DNA of 61,725 nt, taken from a bacterium 210917-SL.2.15. GTDB lineage: Bacteria > Bacillota > Clostridia > Oscillospirales > Oscillospiraceae. Below the pieces are notes generated by a model. That model worked only from the letters and a program-made list of their open reading frames with translations, was not told the origin of the DNA and did no database searches. Below, piece by piece: positions 1-8,484 of the stretch (position 1 is the stretch's first letter; every line of letters starts with the position of its first letter). The stretch lies in the NCBI GenBank assembly GCA_020555605.1, contig JAJCJC010000015.1, positions 1 through 61,725 on the forward strand, read 5' to 3'. A program made the position numbers and the translations under genes.

Positions 1-78
1 GCATTTCGGGGCAAATACTACATGATACTGGCATCTCCATGTCGTGTGTTGCAAACTCTCTATATCTTTTTCTTTCAT
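1..78 (-). CDS. tnpA: IS200/IS605-family transposase TnpA, N-terminal fragment cut by window edge
   Basis: The minus strand starts an ATG at 78 and encodes 26 residues before the window ends. The stretch around residues 13-25 (TTWRCQYHVVFAPK) matches the conserved beginning of IS200-type Y1 (HUH) single-strand transposases, which excise and insert ssDNA without target duplication. The catalytic HUH and tyrosine lie beyond the window. The Shine-Dalgarno AGGAGG sits about nine bases before the ATG, inside one arm of the hairpin at 81-150. That is the arrangement known to limit translation in IS200. Whether the rest of the gene is intact cannot be seen. Confidence 0.75.
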   Translation of the reverse strand, partial: MKEKDIESLQHTTWRCQYHVVFAPKC

Positions 79-80
79 GT

Positions 81-150
81 GAAAAGACCTCCTGGTTCTT
101 TTTGTTGCAGTTGGCCGACCGCAACTTCATTCTACCAGAAGGTCTTTTTC
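81..150 (-). promoter_or_regulatory. Left-end hairpin of the IS200-like element, hiding the tnpA ribosome-binding site
   Basis: Bases 81-96 and 134-150 are near-perfect inverted repeats (about 16 bp, one bulge). The loop holds a smaller stem built on GTTGC/GCAAC and the 15-mer at 106-120. Read on the minus strand, the AGGAGG of tnpA lies in the 3' arm and a run of T follows it, so the structure could act both as a translation block and as a barrier to incoming transcription. The 15-mer recurs inverted at 61686-61700. Confidence 0.6.
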
Positions 151-171
151 ACTATATAATTTCTTTATACT

Positions 172-188
172 CCCCGGCTTAGCCGGGG
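172..188. repeat. GC-rich palindrome of the CCCCGGC-GCCGGGG type
   Basis: Seven base pairs (CCCCGGC/GCCGGGG) with loop TTA, immediately outside the IS200-like end. A sister palindrome lies at 61609-61627. Such hairpins mark the ends of IS200/IS605-type or REP-like elements; the role here is inferred. Confidence 0.5.
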
Positions 189-215
189 GTTGCCTTTCCG
201 CTTAAGCTAACAAAA

Positions 216-259
216 CAACATCGCCGGAGAGGCCATAAAAGGCCTCTCCGGCGATGTTG
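216..259 (-). terminator. Terminator after rsgA
   Basis: A 19-bp perfect inverted repeat (216-234 with 241-259, loop ATAAAA) lies ten bases past the rsgA stop. On the minus strand a T-rich tail follows. It likely ends the long priA-to-rsgA operon. Confidence 0.8.
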
Positions 260-268
260 TTGCAGGAA

Positions 269-1168
269 TCATGGTTTCTCTTTTCCTTTGCGCACTTCCC
301 AATCTTTTAGCGGTTTCAGCTCATCATAGAGGCGCACGTAGCTTTCATGGCGGGAAGGAGCAATTTTTCCCTCCTCCAAGGCACGCAGCACAGCGCACCC
401 CTTTTCTTTCGTGTGGCTGCAGCCGACAAACCGGCACGCGTCCCGATAAGGTGCAAAATCACGAAAGGTTTCCGGCAGCGCTTTTTTCAGCGCCAGATCC
501 AACTCCGTGGTATCGAAAGAGGAAAAACCGGGGGTATCCACTACCAACGTACACTCATCCAGGCGGAACAACTCCACATGACGCGTCGTATGCCGGCCGC
601 GCCCTAATTTTTCGCTGACAGAGCTGGTTTCAATGCCCAGCGCCGGATACAGCCGATTCAAAATACTGGATTTCCCTACGCCGGAATTTCCTGTAAAGGC
701 AGATAGCTTTCCAGATATAAGTCCGTACAGTTTCTCCATGCCTTCACCGGTTTCCGCGCTCACCCGTACGGTGGGATAGCCCACCCTACAATATAGCTCT
801 TCCAGCCCTGCGCCGCTTTCCAGATCGCATTTGTTGACACAGATCACCACACCGCAGCCTTTCAGCTCGGCAATGGCGCAGACTCGGTCGATCAGATATG
901 GATCGCTGACCGGAACGGCTTCCGAAGCGATCACCACAAGCTGGTCAATATTAGCCACGGCCGGACGCAGAAACTCACATTTACGCGGCTCGATTGCTTC
1001 CACATATCCGCTGCCGTCGCTCAACTCCTGTACCTGTACCCAGTCTCCCACCAGAGGTGAAATTTTTTCCTTGCGGAATTTTCCGCGGGCCCGGCACGCG
1101 ACCATGCGCGTGCCGGTGTTTACATAGTAAAATCCACTGAGTGCTTTTTCAATAATCCCGCGGCTCAC
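269..1168 (-). CDS. rsgA: Ribosome small-subunit-dependent GTPase RsgA
   Basis: A 299-residue late 30S-assembly GTPase that checks subunit maturation. The G motifs appear in circularly permuted order, the family hallmark: NKCD (about 112-115) precedes the P-loop GNSGVGKSS (about 160-168), then DTPG (about 211). An OB-fold occupies the N-terminus (about 1-75). The C-terminal zinc site is visible as Cys245, Cys250, His252 and Cys258. The start overlaps the prkC stop as ATGA, so it is translationally coupled to the kinase. The prpC-prkC-rsgA order is standard in Firmicutes, where these GTPases can be kinase targets (known for the family, not shown here). Confidence 0.95.
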   Translation of the reverse strand: MSRGIIEKALSGFYYVNTGTRMVACRARGKFRKEKISPLVGDWVQVQELSDGSGYVEAIEPRKCEFLRPAVANIDQLVVIASEAVPVSDPYLIDRVCAIAELKGCGVVICVNKCDLESGAGLEELYCRVGYPTVRVSAETGEGMEKLYGLISGKLSAFTGNSGVGKSSILNRLYPALGIETSSVSEKLGRGRHTTRHVELFRLDECTLVVDTPGFSSFDTTELDLALKKALPETFRDFAPYRDACRFVGCSHTKEKGCAVLRALEEGKIAPSRHESYVRLYDELKPLKDWEVRKGKEKP

Positions 1169-3165
1169 GAGAAGGTAACCTCCTCGTTATAACTCAAGGT
1201 GCCGTCAAAATACACGGACACGATCTGCGTACCGGAGCCGGTTAGCGAAATGCTGATTTCCATCAGGGCACGGTCTACATCGCTGTCGAACTGAACGTCG
1301 CTTCCGCCCACCACGACACGTACGCGGACGGTTCCCTCACCTTCCGGCAGGGCAATTGATTTTGTGATCGTTTTCTCCACGGGCTGGACAGGGCCTTTGG
1401 ACACTGTGAGGGTGATTGTCGTTCCCTCCTCCACCTGGGAGCCGGCATCAATATCCTGATCGATCACCGTGCCTGCCTCGGAGTCGCTTTCCACCTCTTT
1501 GGTCTGAATGATCAGCCCGCCGGATTGCTCCTGGGCTTTCGCCAGCGTCATGCCAACATAATTGATCACGGTGACGGGTTTCACTTCTTTGCCCTTGCTG
1601 AACACGATAGTTACCGTATCACCCTTTTTCAGCGTCGTACCTTTCACCGGATCGGTGGAGATCACGGTACCTGCCGGGATCTCATCATCATAGGCTTCTT
1701 CCTGAACAATATTCAGGTCGAGATTCATATTTTTCAGCGTGTTGATGGCACTGGTTTTGTTATAATCCGTCAAATCCGGCATTTCGTCCGTCTGTTCGCC
1801 CAGGCTGACAGTAACCTGAATGACATACTTTTCTCCCTTTGGTCCTTTCTTTGTGCGGCCGTCCTCCGGAGATTGTTCGATAATTACATCTTTGTCATAT
1901 TCGCCGCTGAACTCACTGCCTATGGTTTCGATGGTGTATTTTTCGCTGATCTCCGCGTCTGCCAAGGCCTCTTCCACCGTCATTCCGACTACTTTCGGGA
2001 TGACGAATTCTTCCTGTCCGCCGCCGGCAAAACTGGAGAGGATCATGCTGAAGAGGATGACGATCACAGCCACTGCCGCAACGATTGCTGCGATCATCGG
2101 TCCTTTAGAGCGCTTGTTTCGGCGGCGTCTGCGATCCTGCTCATCATAATCGTCGTAATCATCTTCGTAATCGCCGCGCGGATCGTATCCGTCGTCTCTG
2201 GCCTCTCTGCGCTGGGGCCTTGCATAATGCTGATGTACCTCATTCATCTCCGAGGCGCTCAGATGCTGCGTCGGTTCACTGGTTTCCTCCACAGCAAAAT
2301 CAGAGAGAACATAATCGAAATTGATACTGGGATTCTTGCGGAATTCATCCAAATCGCGGAGCATGGCTTCCGCACTGGGATAGCGCTTTTCCATGTCCGG
2401 CGCCATCGCCTTCATGGTGATCAGTTCCAACGCTTCCGGGATGTCGGGGTTGATTTCACGGGGAGAGAGCGGCACGGAACTGATGTGTTGAATTGCAATG
2501 GAAACGGCGCTATCACCTTCAAAAGGAAGCCGGTCCGTCAGCATTTCGTAGAGCACTACACCGGCGGAATAAATATCCGTGCGCGCGTCCGTGTGGCCGC
2601 CCTTGGCCTGCTCGGGCGAAATATAATGCACGGAACCAAGGGCTTCCTGGGTCAGCGTATTCTCTGCGGAAGCCACCAGGCAGGCGATCCCGAAATCAGC
2701 CACTTTAACGCTGCCGTCCCGCAGGATCATGATATTATGGGGCTTAATATCCCGATGGATGATGCCGCGGCTGTGGGCGTGACCCAGGCCCTTCATGATC
2801 TGGGTGATAAAGTGCAGTGCTTCGCGCCAGTTCAGCTGTCCCCGGCGCTCCATATACTGCTTGAGCGTAATACCGTCAATCAGCTCCATCACGATGTACT
2901 CTGCGACCCCGTCGTGAGATACATCGTAAACCGATACGATATTGGGGTGCGACAGCATGGCCACGGCCTGAGCTTCGTCGTGGAAACGGCGGCGGAACTC
3001 CGCATTCTGCGCTAAATCATTTTTGAGCACTTTGACGGCCACCTGCCGATTCAGCCGATGATCCATCGCTTTATAAACGATGGCCATACCGCCGGTGCCG
3101 ATCACTTCCAGGATCTCATAGCGGCCATCCAGCATTTTCCCGATATAAGCATCCATATCAGCCAT
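1165..3165 (-). CDS. prkC: Ser/Thr protein kinase with PASTA repeats (PrkC/StkP type)
   Basis: A 666-residue membrane kinase that senses muropeptide or lipid II fragments and controls cell-wall growth, division and germination in the family. The kinase domain is complete: Gly loop GTGGMA (23-28), Lys45 in AVKV, HRDIKPHN (137-144), DFG (157-159) and SPEQ. A charged linker rich in Asp/Arg/Tyr leads to one membrane helix (about 355-378). Three PASTA repeats follow outside (VIPKVVGM, MPDLTDY and VINYVGM starts). A further beta-rich tail of about 75 residues ends the protein. It overlaps prpC by 8 bases. Confidence 0.95.
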   Translation of the reverse strand: MADMDAYIGKMLDGRYEILEVIGTGGMAIVYKAMDHRLNRQVAVKVLKNDLAQNAEFRRRFHDEAQAVAMLSHPNIVSVYDVSHDGVAEYIVMELIDGITLKQYMERRGQLNWREALHFITQIMKGLGHAHSRGIIHRDIKPHNIMILRDGSVKVADFGIACLVASAENTLTQEALGSVHYISPEQAKGGHTDARTDIYSAGVVLYEMLTDRLPFEGDSAVSIAIQHISSVPLSPREINPDIPEALELITMKAMAPDMEKRYPSAEAMLRDLDEFRKNPSINFDYVLSDFAVEETSEPTQHLSASEMNEVHQHYARPQRREARDDGYDPRGDYEDDYDDYDEQDRRRRRNKRSKGPMIAAIVAAVAVIVILFSMILSSFAGGGQEEFVIPKVVGMTVEEALADAEISEKYTIETIGSEFSGEYDKDVIIEQSPEDGRTKKGPKGEKYVIQVTVSLGEQTDEMPDLTDYNKTSAINTLKNMNLDLNIVQEEAYDDEIPAGTVISTDPVKGTTLKKGDTVTIVFSKGKEVKPVTVINYVGMTLAKAQEQSGGLIIQTKEVESDSEAGTVIDQDIDAGSQVEEGTTITLTVSKGPVQPVEKTITKSIALPEGEGTVRVRVVVGGSDVQFDSDVDRALMEISISLTGSGTQIVSVYFDGTLSYNEEVTFS

Positions 3166-3904
3166 CCGCCTCCTCTTCGTATTGCATCAGAATCATTGTG
3201 ACGTTATCCGGCGCGCCCCGGTCGATGGCGATCTCCATCAACCGGTCCAGACAAGTGTCCGGTGGTTCCTCGTGGATCACCTCATACAGCATTTCCTGAT
3301 CGCTCACCGTATTGACCAGACCGTCAGAGCACAGCAACAAAGAATCGCCCTTGCTGAGCGACAGCTGAAACACATCGCAAAGGACTTCCCGTTCTGTGCC
3401 CAGCGCCCGGGTAATCAAATTGCGGTTGGGATGATGGCGCGCCTCTTCCTCCGTGATATCGCCGTTTTCCAGCATATCCTGCACAACGGAGTGATCCCGC
3501 GTCACTGCACGGATGCCGGATTCGTTGATCTGGTAGGCACGGCTGTCCCCCACATTGAATACTGTGGCCTGCGGTCCAGCGCATACGGTTGCCACCAAGG
3601 TTGTTCCCATTCCGCGGCACTCCTCATCCTCCCGCGAACGCTCATAGACAATATGGTTCGCCTCTGCTACGGCAGCTTCGCCGGCCTGCGCCACGGCGGC
3701 AGCATCCTGCCCCGGCTGCAGCGTATTGTGCAACGCCTCCATAAAAGTGCCGGCAGCCAGAGAAGAGGCCAGCGCACCAGCCCGGGCGCCGCCCATACCG
3801 TCGCACACCACAGCCAGAGTATATTGGTCCAGCCGTTCCACGGCGCAGGTGTCCTGGTTCTCTTTACGGACTGCGCCTTGATCAGTTTTTTGCCAAATTT
3901 TCAT
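3158..3904 (-). CDS. prpC: PP2C-family Ser/Thr phosphatase, partner of PrkC
   Basis: A 248-residue soluble PPM phosphatase that reverses phosphorylation by the adjoining kinase. Metal-binding motifs are in place: E-N-QD near residue 15, VCDGMGG near 34-40, GD-SRAY near 117, SDGL near 169, and APDN near 232. It overlaps rlmN by 23 bases and prkC by 8, so kinase and phosphatase are made in fixed ratio. The start MKIW has no competing upstream Met in frame. Confidence 0.95.
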   Translation of the reverse strand: MKIWQKTDQGAVRKENQDTCAVERLDQYTLAVVCDGMGGARAGALASSLAAGTFMEALHNTLQPGQDAAAVAQAGEAAVAEANHIVYERSREDEECRGMGTTLVATVCAGPQATVFNVGDSRAYQINESGIRAVTRDHSVVQDMLENGDITEEEARHHPNRNLITRALGTEREVLCDVFQLSLSKGDSLLLCSDGLVNTVSDQEMLYEVIHEEPPDTCLDRLMEIAIDRGAPDNVTMILMQYEEEADG

Positions 3905-4955
3905 TGTGTTTCACCTGCGTTTCTCTATCGTTGCCGCTGGAAAGCGTACTGCGCCGCAACTGCCCGCAGGCTGCTGCGATGTCCCGGCCCAGCCTGCGCC
4001 GTACCGTAGCGGTAACGCCGTGCTCCTCCAGCTGCTGCTGAAATGCCGCCATGCGGCGACTCGGCTTGAGCGGACTTTCCACAATGTCGTTGAGCGCAAT
4101 CAAATTGACATGCCCGGGCATCCCGCGCAGGCGCTTAACCAAAAGATCCGCCTGCCAGGGCGCATCGTTGACGCCGTCGATCAATGCGTACTCAAAGGAG
4201 ATCCGCCGCCCCGTTCTTTCAAAATAAGCCCGACAGGCCGACATCAATTCCTCCACGCCGGCAGAACGGTTGATGGGCAACAGCCTGCTACGGGTCTCAT
4301 CGTCCGGCGCATGGAGCGAGACAGAGAGCGTCAGCTGCAGATCCTGCTGTGCCAGGCGCTCGATTTGCGTCACCAGACCGCAGGTCGAGAGCGAAATATG
4401 GCGCATGCCGATGTTCAGTCCGTCCGGATGGTTCACCAGCTCCAGAAAACGAAGCACATTTTCAAAGTTGTCCAGCGGTTCTCCGATACCCATCAAAACG
4501 ATGTTGGAAATTGGCTCTCCGGAATCAAGCTGTGTGAAAAGCACTTGGTCCAAAATTTCCGAAGGGGCCAGACGGCGGACAAAACCGGCCTGGGTGGACG
4601 CGCAGAACACGCAGCCCATTTTGCAGCCCACTTCTGTGGAAATACAGACAGAATTTCCGTGTTTGTATTTCATCAGAACGGTTTCAATACAGTTCCCGTC
4701 CCTCAAACGCCACAGGTATTTTATGGTGCCGTCCAATTTGGAAATCAGCTTGCGTTCCACAGTCGGCACTGTAATGTAATAGCGCGCGGAAAGCGTTTCG
4801 CGCAGCGCTTTGGATAAATTTGTCATTTCACTAAAAGATGCCGCGCCCTTATGCAGCCAGATAAAAACCTGTTTTGCCCGAAAGGACGGCTCACCCAACG
4901 CCTTGAACTGCAGGGCAAGTTCCTGCTCGCTCAGAGACTTGATATCGATTTTCAC
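3882..4955 (-). CDS. rlmN: Dual-specificity 23S rRNA/tRNA m2A methyltransferase RlmN
   Basis: A 357-residue radical SAM enzyme that methylates C2 of A2503 in 23S rRNA and A37 of tRNAs. The CxxxCxxC cluster motif is Cys111, Cys115 and Cys118. The second conserved Cys, which forms the protein-RNA adduct, is near residue 330 (AAACGQ). The GEPLDN motif of RlmN/Cfr is also present. The C-terminus carries about 25 extra residues whose coding overlaps the prpC start. It lies between rsmB and prpC, a conserved Firmicute order. Confidence 0.95.
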   Translation of the reverse strand: MKIDIKSLSEQELALQFKALGEPSFRAKQVFIWLHKGAASFSEMTNLSKALRETLSARYYITVPTVERKLISKLDGTIKYLWRLRDGNCIETVLMKYKHGNSVCISTEVGCKMGCVFCASTQAGFVRRLAPSEILDQVLFTQLDSGEPISNIVLMGIGEPLDNFENVLRFLELVNHPDGLNIGMRHISLSTCGLVTQIERLAQQDLQLTLSVSLHAPDDETRSRLLPINRSAGVEELMSACRAYFERTGRRISFEYALIDGVNDAPWQADLLVKRLRGMPGHVNLIALNDIVESPLKPSRRMAAFQQQLEEHGVTATVRRRLGRDIAAACGQLRRSTLSSGNDRETQVKHNENLAKN

Positions 4956-4988
4956 AATGCCCTCCTTTCAGCGCAGCGGCTCTATGGG

Positions 4989-6323
4989 TCACTTTTTTCG
5001 CAGTTTGCAGATATAAAAACCATCCGTTCCCTGGCGCTGAGGCCACAACGTGATCTTTCCGTCTGCCACCGCGCCAATGGGCGCAGGCAGGACAAACGGC
5101 TCCCGGGCAAAAGCCGGCTCCGCGCGTAGGAAACGTTCCACAACCCGTTCATTTTCCTCCGGCAGCACGGTGCAGGTAGAATAGACCAACGTGCCGCCTG
5201 GTCTGACATAGCGGGCGGCGTTTGCAAGGATCGAAAACTGCACCTGCGGAAGCTGTTTCAACTCTTCCTCGCGCTTAAGGCGGATATCCGGTTTTTTGCG
5301 GATGATCCCGAGGCCGCTGCAGGGCACGTCGCACAAAACGATATCTGCCACCTTCGCCAACTCCGGCTGAAACACTTTGCCGTCTGCGCTTTGAGCCTGA
5401 ATACAGGTGATCCCCAAACGGCCGGCGCCCTCCTGAATGAGCCGGATTTTCGATTTATGTAAATCAAAAGAATGAATTATTCCCTGGTTTTGCATCGCCA
5501 TGGCCATGGCAAAGGATTTTCCGCCGGGAGCGGCGCACAAATCCAGTATAGTCATGCCGGGCTTTGGGCCCGCCGCCAGAGCGGTCAGCCGGGCCGCGGC
5601 GTCCTGCACCAGAAAAAGGCCGTTCCGAAAAGCGTTCAACTGCGTCAAATCGCCGGTTTTGGAAATCTCATAGCAGCCTGACAGCCATGGATGGGGCTGA
5701 ACCTGCACCCCGGCCTCCCGGAGCGCTTTTTGCAGCGCTTCTTCCGTGCCGCGCAGCGGATTCCACTGGATTGCAGTTTCCACCGCCTCATTGTTACAGC
5801 ACAAAAAAGCCTCTGTTTCCTTTTCGCCCAACAAGGCAAGGCAACGCTTGACAAGCCACAACGGATGGCTGTAGCGGATCGCCAAATACTCCGCCCGGTC
5901 CCGGCTGGGGATCTCCGGAAGATGCTCCCGGTTGGCGGAAATTTTACGCAGCACCGCGTTGACCATACCGGCTGCCCGCTCTTTGCCGCTGCGCTTGATC
6001 AGTTCCACAGACTCACTCACCGCGGCGCTGTCTGGCACCCGGTCCATAAACAGGATCTGATACGCGCCCAACCGGAGTACATCCAGCACCACTGGTTCCA
6101 AATGGCTCGGCTGCTGGCTGCAGTAGCAACCGATATAAAAATCCAGCAATCCTGCGTTCTGCAAAACACCGTATCCAAGCCGGGTTGCCAGCGCGGCATC
6201 CCGGCTGTCAAGCCCGTTTTTACGGATTGCCGCTTTCAAATAGCCGTCCGACCAGGAGCGATCCCGGCGGCAGGCTGCCAACAGATCCAGCGCGATGGCG
6301 CGGGCTGTCTTTTGTTCCATCAC
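4989..6323 (-). CDS. rsmB: 16S rRNA m5C967 methyltransferase RsmB
   Basis: A 444-residue protein with an N-terminal NusB-like helical domain (about 1-140) and a Rossmann methyltransferase domain. The SAM motif DLCAAPGGKS is at 261-270. The two catalytic cysteines are Cys335 in DVPCSGLG and Cys384 in YSTCT. The start overlaps the end of the zinc protease gene by 4 bases. Full length for the family. Confidence 0.95.
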   Translation of the reverse strand: MMEQKTARAIALDLLAACRRDRSWSDGYLKAAIRKNGLDSRDAALATRLGYGVLQNAGLLDFYIGCYCSQQPSHLEPVVLDVLRLGAYQILFMDRVPDSAAVSESVELIKRSGKERAAGMVNAVLRKISANREHLPEIPSRDRAEYLAIRYSHPLWLVKRCLALLGEKETEAFLCCNNEAVETAIQWNPLRGTEEALQKALREAGVQVQPHPWLSGCYEISKTGDLTQLNAFRNGLFLVQDAAARLTALAAGPKPGMTILDLCAAPGGKSFAMAMAMQNQGIIHSFDLHKSKIRLIQEGAGRLGITCIQAQSADGKVFQPELAKVADIVLCDVPCSGLGIIRKKPDIRLKREEELKQLPQVQFSILANAARYVRPGGTLVYSTCTVLPEENERVVERFLRAEPAFAREPFVLPAPIGAVADGKITLWPQRQGTDGFYICKLRKK

Positions 6324-7000
6324 TCATCTCTCCTGCCCATGCTTAAAAAGATCATCACATAGCGCAGCAAATACAAAAGCGACGTGAGCAGTGCTGCCAC
6401 ATAGGTCAGCGCCGCCGCGCTCAGTACCTTGCGCGCGCCGTAATACTCATCCTCGTAAAGCAGGCCTTCTCCTTCGATGGTTGCCAGCGCACGGGCGGAG
6501 GCATTAAATTCCACCGGAAGTGTAACGAGCTGAAACAGTGTCGTCAGGGAAAACAGAACCACGCCGACACCAAACCACGCCTGACTGTACAGAAACAAAC
6601 CAACGAGAATCAGAATATAGGAGAAGGTCGAACCAAACTGACACACCGGGATAATAGCACTGCGCACACGGATGGGAAAATAGCCTTCGGCATACTGGCA
6701 GGCATGACCCGCTTCATGGCACGCAACGCCCACGGCAGCGATCGTGGGGCTGTCGTAGACGCTTTCAGAAAGGTAAATGGTATTATCCCGGGGATCATAG
6801 TGATCTGTCAGGTGTCCGCCGCAGCGGGCGATGCCCACACCGGAAACGCCGTGGGCGCGCAGAACAGCGGAAGCAGCCTCAGCTCCAGTCAGAAAACGCC
6901 GGTTTTGTACCTGCGAATATTTGCGAAACTGATGGCTGACCTGATACTGTGCCCAAATGGAAAGGATCAGAATGGCAATCAGCAAAATCCAAAACAGCAT
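6320..7000 (-). CDS. Membrane zinc metallopeptidase, YugP family (DUF2268-unrelated, Peptidase_Mb type)
   Basis: A 226-residue protein with an N-terminal membrane anchor (about 2-17). It has the metal motif HEAGH near residue 118 (ACHEAGHACQY) and two or three hydrophobic helices in the C-terminal half. Clostridia and Bacilli keep this YugP-like gene between fmt and rsmB, as here. Its substrate is unknown. Short spacing on both sides (12 bases from fmt, 4-base overlap with rsmB) places it in the operon. Confidence 0.85.
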   Translation of the reverse strand: MLFWILLIAILILSIWAQYQVSHQFRKYSQVQNRRFLTGAEAASAVLRAHGVSGVGIARCGGHLTDHYDPRDNTIYLSESVYDSPTIAAVGVACHEAGHACQYAEGYFPIRVRSAIIPVCQFGSTFSYILILVGLFLYSQAWFGVGVVLFSLTTLFQLVTLPVEFNASARALATIEGEGLLYEDEYYGARKVLSAAALTYVAALLTSLLYLLRYVMIFLSMGRRDE

Positions 7001-7012
7001 AATGATGAAACC

Positions 7013-7942
7013 TCACATTTCTCCAACGTGGATAGAATGGCCCAACAGATACGCCGCGGCACTCATGCGCTTACCGCCAGCGGCCTGCAGTTCCGTGATA
7101 CGCAGGATCTGTCCGTCGCCGCAGACGACACTGATCCCCTTTTTATCCGCCGCGGCGATAGTGCCTGGGGCGTAGGAACTGCTCTGGCCGGTTTCCTCGG
7201 CACAGTACAGTTTTACCGGCGTGTCAGAAAACAGTGCCGTAGACGCTGCCGGCCAGGGCAAAAGGCCCCGGATTTGACAATGGATGCTGTGGGCGCTCTT
7301 GGTCCAGTCTACGTTAGAAAGCTCCTTGCTCAGCATAGGGGCATATGTGAACTGGCTGTGCTCCTGGGGCGTGCGGGTCGCCGTCCCCGCCGCAATGGCG
7401 TCTACTGCTTCGCTCAGCGCCTGTGCGCCCAGCTCTGCCAGGCGTTGTGTCAGCATGCTGGCGTCTTCGTTTTCGCCGATCGCCGTTCGAGCCACTGTGA
7501 TCACATCACCGGCATCCAATTCGGCGGCCATATACATGATGGACACGCCCGTTTCTGTTTCCCCATTCAGAATCGCCCAGTTGATGGGGGCCGCGCCACG
7601 ATAGCGCGGCAAAATAGAAGAATGGACATTGATAGAGCCGTATTTCGGTATTTCCAAAATATCATCCGGCAAAATTTTTCCGTAGGCTGCCACCACGGTC
7701 AGATCCGGCTGCAGTTCCCGCACAATGGCAAGGGCTGTGCCGTCACGCATTTTTGCAGGCTGATACACCGGGATATTCTCTGACAAGGCATATTCCTTCA
7801 CAGGAGAAAATGCCATTTTGTGGCCGCGGTTTTTTGGTTTATCCGGCTGAGTAAACACGCCGCAAATCTCATGTCCATCTGCTACCAAGCGTTTGAGCGA
7901 AGGCACTGCAAATGCAGGCGTCCCCATAAACAGGATTTTCAT
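7013..7942 (-). CDS. fmt: Methionyl-tRNA formyltransferase
   Basis: A 309-residue enzyme that formylates Met-tRNAfMet using 10-formyl-THF, which starts bacterial translation. The formyltransferase signature is clear: NVHSSILPRYRGAAPI near residue 107, with the catalytic Asn-His-Asp set around it, and a C-terminal OB-like domain from about 205. It overlaps def by 4 bases (ATGA). Deformylase and formyltransferase are thus co-translated. Confidence 0.95.
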   Translation of the reverse strand: MKILFMGTPAFAVPSLKRLVADGHEICGVFTQPDKPKNRGHKMAFSPVKEYALSENIPVYQPAKMRDGTALAIVRELQPDLTVVAAYGKILPDDILEIPKYGSINVHSSILPRYRGAAPINWAILNGETETGVSIMYMAAELDAGDVITVARTAIGENEDASMLTQRLAELGAQALSEAVDAIAAGTATRTPQEHSQFTYAPMLSKELSNVDWTKSAHSIHCQIRGLLPWPAASTALFSDTPVKLYCAEETGQSSSYAPGTIAAADKKGISVVCGDGQILRITELQAAGGKRMSAAAYLLGHSIHVGEM

Positions 7943-8466
7943 GTTTCCCCGTCTCCATCCACGTCCTGCTCAAATTCTTCCTGATGCTGAGCGTAATACT
8001 CCTCAAAATCTTCTTCAGTCATAAAACGATCCACATGCTCATCAAACAAATGGCCGTCCAGATGTTCGATCTCATGGCAGAAGCAGCGCGCCGTCAGTTC
8101 GGTGCCTTCCACTTCGAAAACATTGCCGTTGCGATCGTTAGCCCGCACACGCACATGGTTGGGCCGTGTCACCAGGCCGTATTTGCCCGGCAGGCTCAGG
8201 CATCCTTCCGGGCCGGTCTGCTCTCCGTCGCTTTCAATGATCTCCGGATTCACCAGCTCGATCATTTCACCGTCATTGCCGATCACGATGCAGACACGGC
8301 GCATCACGCCCACCTGGGGTGCCGCCAAACCGGCGCCGTCGGCATCTGCCAGCGTTTCTTTCATGTCATCGATCAGTGTATGCAGTCTTTCGTTATACTC
8401 TGTCACGATCCGGCATTTTTTATTCAGGATTGGGTCACCTTTTTTTACGATCGTTCTCAGTGCCAT
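7939..8466 (-). CDS. def: Peptide deformylase
   Basis: A 175-residue metalloenzyme that removes the N-formyl group from nascent chains. All three motifs are present: GAGLAAPQVG (44-53), EGCLS (87-91) and HEIEH (131-135), where Cys89, His131 and His135 bind the metal. The acidic tail after about residue 150 is longer than in the minimal enzyme. Confidence 0.95.
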   Translation of the reverse strand: MALRTIVKKGDPILNKKCRIVTEYNERLHTLIDDMKETLADADGAGLAAPQVGVMRRVCIVIGNDGEMIELVNPEIIESDGEQTGPEGCLSLPGKYGLVTRPNHVRVRANDRNGNVFEVEGTELTARCFCHEIEHLDGHLFDEHVDRFMTEEDFEEYYAQHQEEFEQDVDGDGET

Positions 8467-8484
8467 TTTGATTACACTTCCTCC

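Noticed and set aside
1525..3015. A 496-codon plus-strand frame opposite prkC
   Set aside because: Antisense shadow; the kinase/PASTA protein on the other strand is complete.
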